From the NCBI RefSeq assembly GCF_943913045.1, contig NZ_CALTVH010000001.1, positions 1-64,000 on the forward strand: 64,000 nt of DNA, in the 5' to 3' direction. A program made the position numbers and the translations under genes. Source of the stretch: an uncultured Ezakiella sp. Its GTDB lineage: Bacteria; Bacillota; Clostridia; Tissierellales; Peptoniphilaceae. A model generated the notes under the pieces. That model was not told the DNA's origin, searched no databases, and saw only the letters and a list, made by a program, of their open reading frames with translations. Shown in pieces: positions 63,893 to 64,000 of this stretch; the first letter of the stretch is position 1, and the number at the start of each line of letters is the position of its first letter.

Positions 63893-64000
63893 TTGAATTT
63901 AATTATTGTAGAATCTCCTACAAAGGCCAGGACTATTTCGAGGTTTTTAGGAAAAGACAACAAAGTTTTAGCCACCAAAGGACACGTAAGAGATTTACCA
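63893..64000 (+). CDS. topA: DNA topoisomerase I (N-terminal part, runs off the window)
   Basis: The 36 visible codons encode [18 protein letters not shown] and TKGHVRDLP, the Toprim start of bacterial TopA. The start is a TTG at 63893, with GAAAGGAAG upstream. The dprA-topA order is common in Firmicutes. The window ends inside the gene. Confidence 0.93.
   Translation, partial: MNLIIVESPTKARTISRFLGKDNKVLATKGHVRDLP

Noticed and set aside
1..64000. CRISPR arrays, insertion sequences and prophage genes
   Set aside because: Looked for regularly spaced repeats, transposase motifs and phage structural genes; none were seen.

Overview
The window looks like the chromosome of a low-GC, Gram-positive anaerobe of the Firmicutes. 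The gene content and protein style resemble the Tissierellia (Peptoniphilus, Anaerococcus or Finegoldia-like cocci). This assignment is an inference from AT-rich codon use, Firmicutes-type operons (smc-ftsY-ylxM-ffh-rpsP-khpA-rimM-trmD-rplS-rbgA; infC-rpmI-rplT; dnaE-pfkA-pyk), a T-box leader on thrS, and strong AGGAGG-type ribosome binding sites. No rRNA, CRISPR array, transposase or integrase was seen.

Layout. (1) Bases 1-7284 hold the mating-channel part of an integrative conjugative element, all on the + strand: a Maff2/VirB2-like pilin, a VirB6-like membrane protein, PrgI, the VirB4 ATPase, a large membrane-anchored M23 peptidase and a DUF4315-type coiled-coil protein. The module stops abruptly, and core genes begin at 7458. 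(2) 7458-13241: U32 peptidase-family protein, udk, a PilB/GspE-type ATPase with its PilC/GspF partner (no pilin genes nearby), and a VanW protein. An unknown lipoprotein gene converges on it. (3) 14735-19537: uvrB-uvrA, then a convergent HD-domain phosphohydrolase. (4) 20247-27749: a tight operon from one good promoter: alr, an antitoxin-less mazF, a GNAT-like gene, a GT4-CsaB fusion, a TagA/WecG glycosyltransferase and tkt. It appears to link D-alanine supply and wall glycan building. (5) 27835-31294 (- strand): a heterodimeric ABC exporter with one degenerate ATP site. (6) 31463-42071: a CNNM/CorC-type protein, dnaE, pfkA, pyk, a dCMP deaminase, trkA and trkH. (7) 42090-48568: tRNA-Cys, T-box-thrS, pepV, an attenuator-type leader with infC-rpmI-rplT, ackA and rpmF. 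(8) 48633-64000: plsX, acpP, smc, ftsY, ylxM, ffh, rpsP, khpA, rimM, trmD, rplS, rbgA, rnhB, yraN, an EFR1-type flavodoxin/ferredoxin protein, yifB/comM, dprA and the start of topA.

Non-coding signals. Eight promoters of -35/-10 type with 16-17 nt spacers can be read directly. They decide several start codons: alr starts at 20295, ylxM at 54806, and rbgA at 58677 just after a terminator. infC almost certainly starts at an ATT codon. Seven hairpins are placed as terminators or attenuators. The infC leader contains mutually exclusive terminator and antiterminator pairings plus a possible pseudoknot.

No wholly new multi-gene system could be demonstrated. The best candidates for a second look are the wall-glycan operon with its orphan MazF and GT4-CsaB fusion, the orphan PilB-PilC pair whose Walker A has Asn after the Lys, the tandem degenerate/active M23 protein of the conjugative element, and the abrupt element/chromosome junction.
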